Assembly: GCA_026874595.1 (NCBI GenBank) | Contig: CM049318.1 | Coordinates: 33,379,956 to 33,443,955 of the forward strand | Direction: 5' to 3' | DNA: 64,000 nt | Source: Sipunculus nudus | Lineage: Eukaryota > Annelida > Sipuncula > Golfingiida > Sipunculidae | In this document: positions 63,462-64,000 of the stretch, piece by piece | Numbering within the stretch: position 1 is the stretch's first letter | Layout of the letters: every line of letters starts with the position of its first letter | The notes under the pieces: model-generated | Told to the model about the DNA's origin: nothing | Databases searched by the model: none | Seen by the model: only the letters and a program-made list of their open reading frames with translations | Made by a program: the position numbers and the translations under genes

Positions 63462-63597
63462 CTGAAAAAAATGAACATCTATTTTTTTTAATCAGCCAAA
63501 ATATCCATTTGAATAATTAAGATAGCAAAATACATACATTAGAGATCAAGCAAAAATCGATATAAAAAAGACAACATTCCTATTGCAATGATGTTGT

Positions 63598-64000
63598 AAC
63601 AAGGGACCCATGGGTCACCGCGCTCAGCTGAAGTTTGAAATTTTTGCAAATGCAAAATATTCTATTGTAATGTTTTTCATTTATATAAGAATATGAGAAG
63701 CTATGAGGAAAGGGGCCCTCCTACTTGGTTATAGTAAAGTTCTAAATATATGATTGCAAACTAATACACTGACAAGACTGTCATGAGGAAAAGCAGTAAA
63801 AATTTTGAGATACTGTGATGCATATGAAAAATATACAGATGGACCGGCCAGTGGACAGAATGGACTAATACCTTTATTTCACTTTCATGGGAATAATGCA
63901 TTTAAGTTTATATATAAGCCTATTTTTTTAGCATATCCACTTTTTCCATTAAAACTTTTTATCTGAATCATTTTTTTCTATTTAAAAGTTTTATTAATAT
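63598..64000 (-). repeat. Dispersed repeat, TTTTAGCTCAGCTGAC family, 3' end
   Basis: AACAAGGGACCCATGGGTCA followed by CCGCGCTCAGCTGA is the reverse complement of the family's 3' end. The copy runs leftward in sense and continues past the window. Confidence 0.65.

Overview
The window is animal nuclear DNA, AT-rich and intron-rich, most likely from a bivalve mollusc. I infer this from the overall texture: long introns full of short interspersed repeats, many small DNA transposons, and several dispersed families of a kind I associate with bivalve genomes (for example those starting TTTTAGCTCAGCTGAC or GTATCCCCAGAC). The species cannot be named from sequence alone.

One complete protein gene fills the right two thirds: the spliceosomal DEAH-box RNA helicase DHX8/PRP22, on the + strand. 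Its ATG is at 21159 and its stop at 59379-59381. It has 21 coding exons with consistent phases and GT/AG junctions, and encodes about 1230 residues (N-terminal helical region, RS domain, S1 domain, DEAH helicase core, C-terminal HA2/OB region). Intron 1 is about 16 kb. The last two coding exons of an unidentified minus-strand gene lie at 63402-63461 and 62340-62396, so the two genes converge tail to tail.

Positions 1-21158 hold no gene I can support. This flank carries dispersed repeats, pogo/Tigger-like elements, a 30-bp minisatellite at 8 kb, an array of CCAAT-box-like words at 7.4-7.7 kb, a composite repeat with perfect AGGTCA DR1 sites at 10.3-15.2 kb, a candidate control region at 17.7 kb and a cluster of TAACGG words at 19.7-20.3 kb just upstream of DHX8.

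The most notable object is in DHX8 intron 1, antisense to the gene: a full-length but frameshifted non-LTR retrotransposon (23631-29285) with an exact 16-bp target-site duplication. Its first reading frame opens with a hydrophobic leader ending in a 2A-type 'stop-go' motif (GDVELNPGP), followed by a coiled-coil ORF1, an AP-type endonuclease and a reverse transcriptase. Intron 1 also holds a 5'-truncated second LINE copy with a 17-bp duplication, a hAT-type element with an 8-bp duplication and other terminal-inverted-repeat elements. Intron 8 holds an antisense, LTR-like repeat with heat-shock elements directly upstream of a TATA box.

Other points are a 62-bp tandem duplication that copies the 3' splice-donor end of exon 20, an in-frame 27-bp triplication in the RS exon, and a recurrent 12-bp palindrome GGTGGCGCCACC in several repeats.
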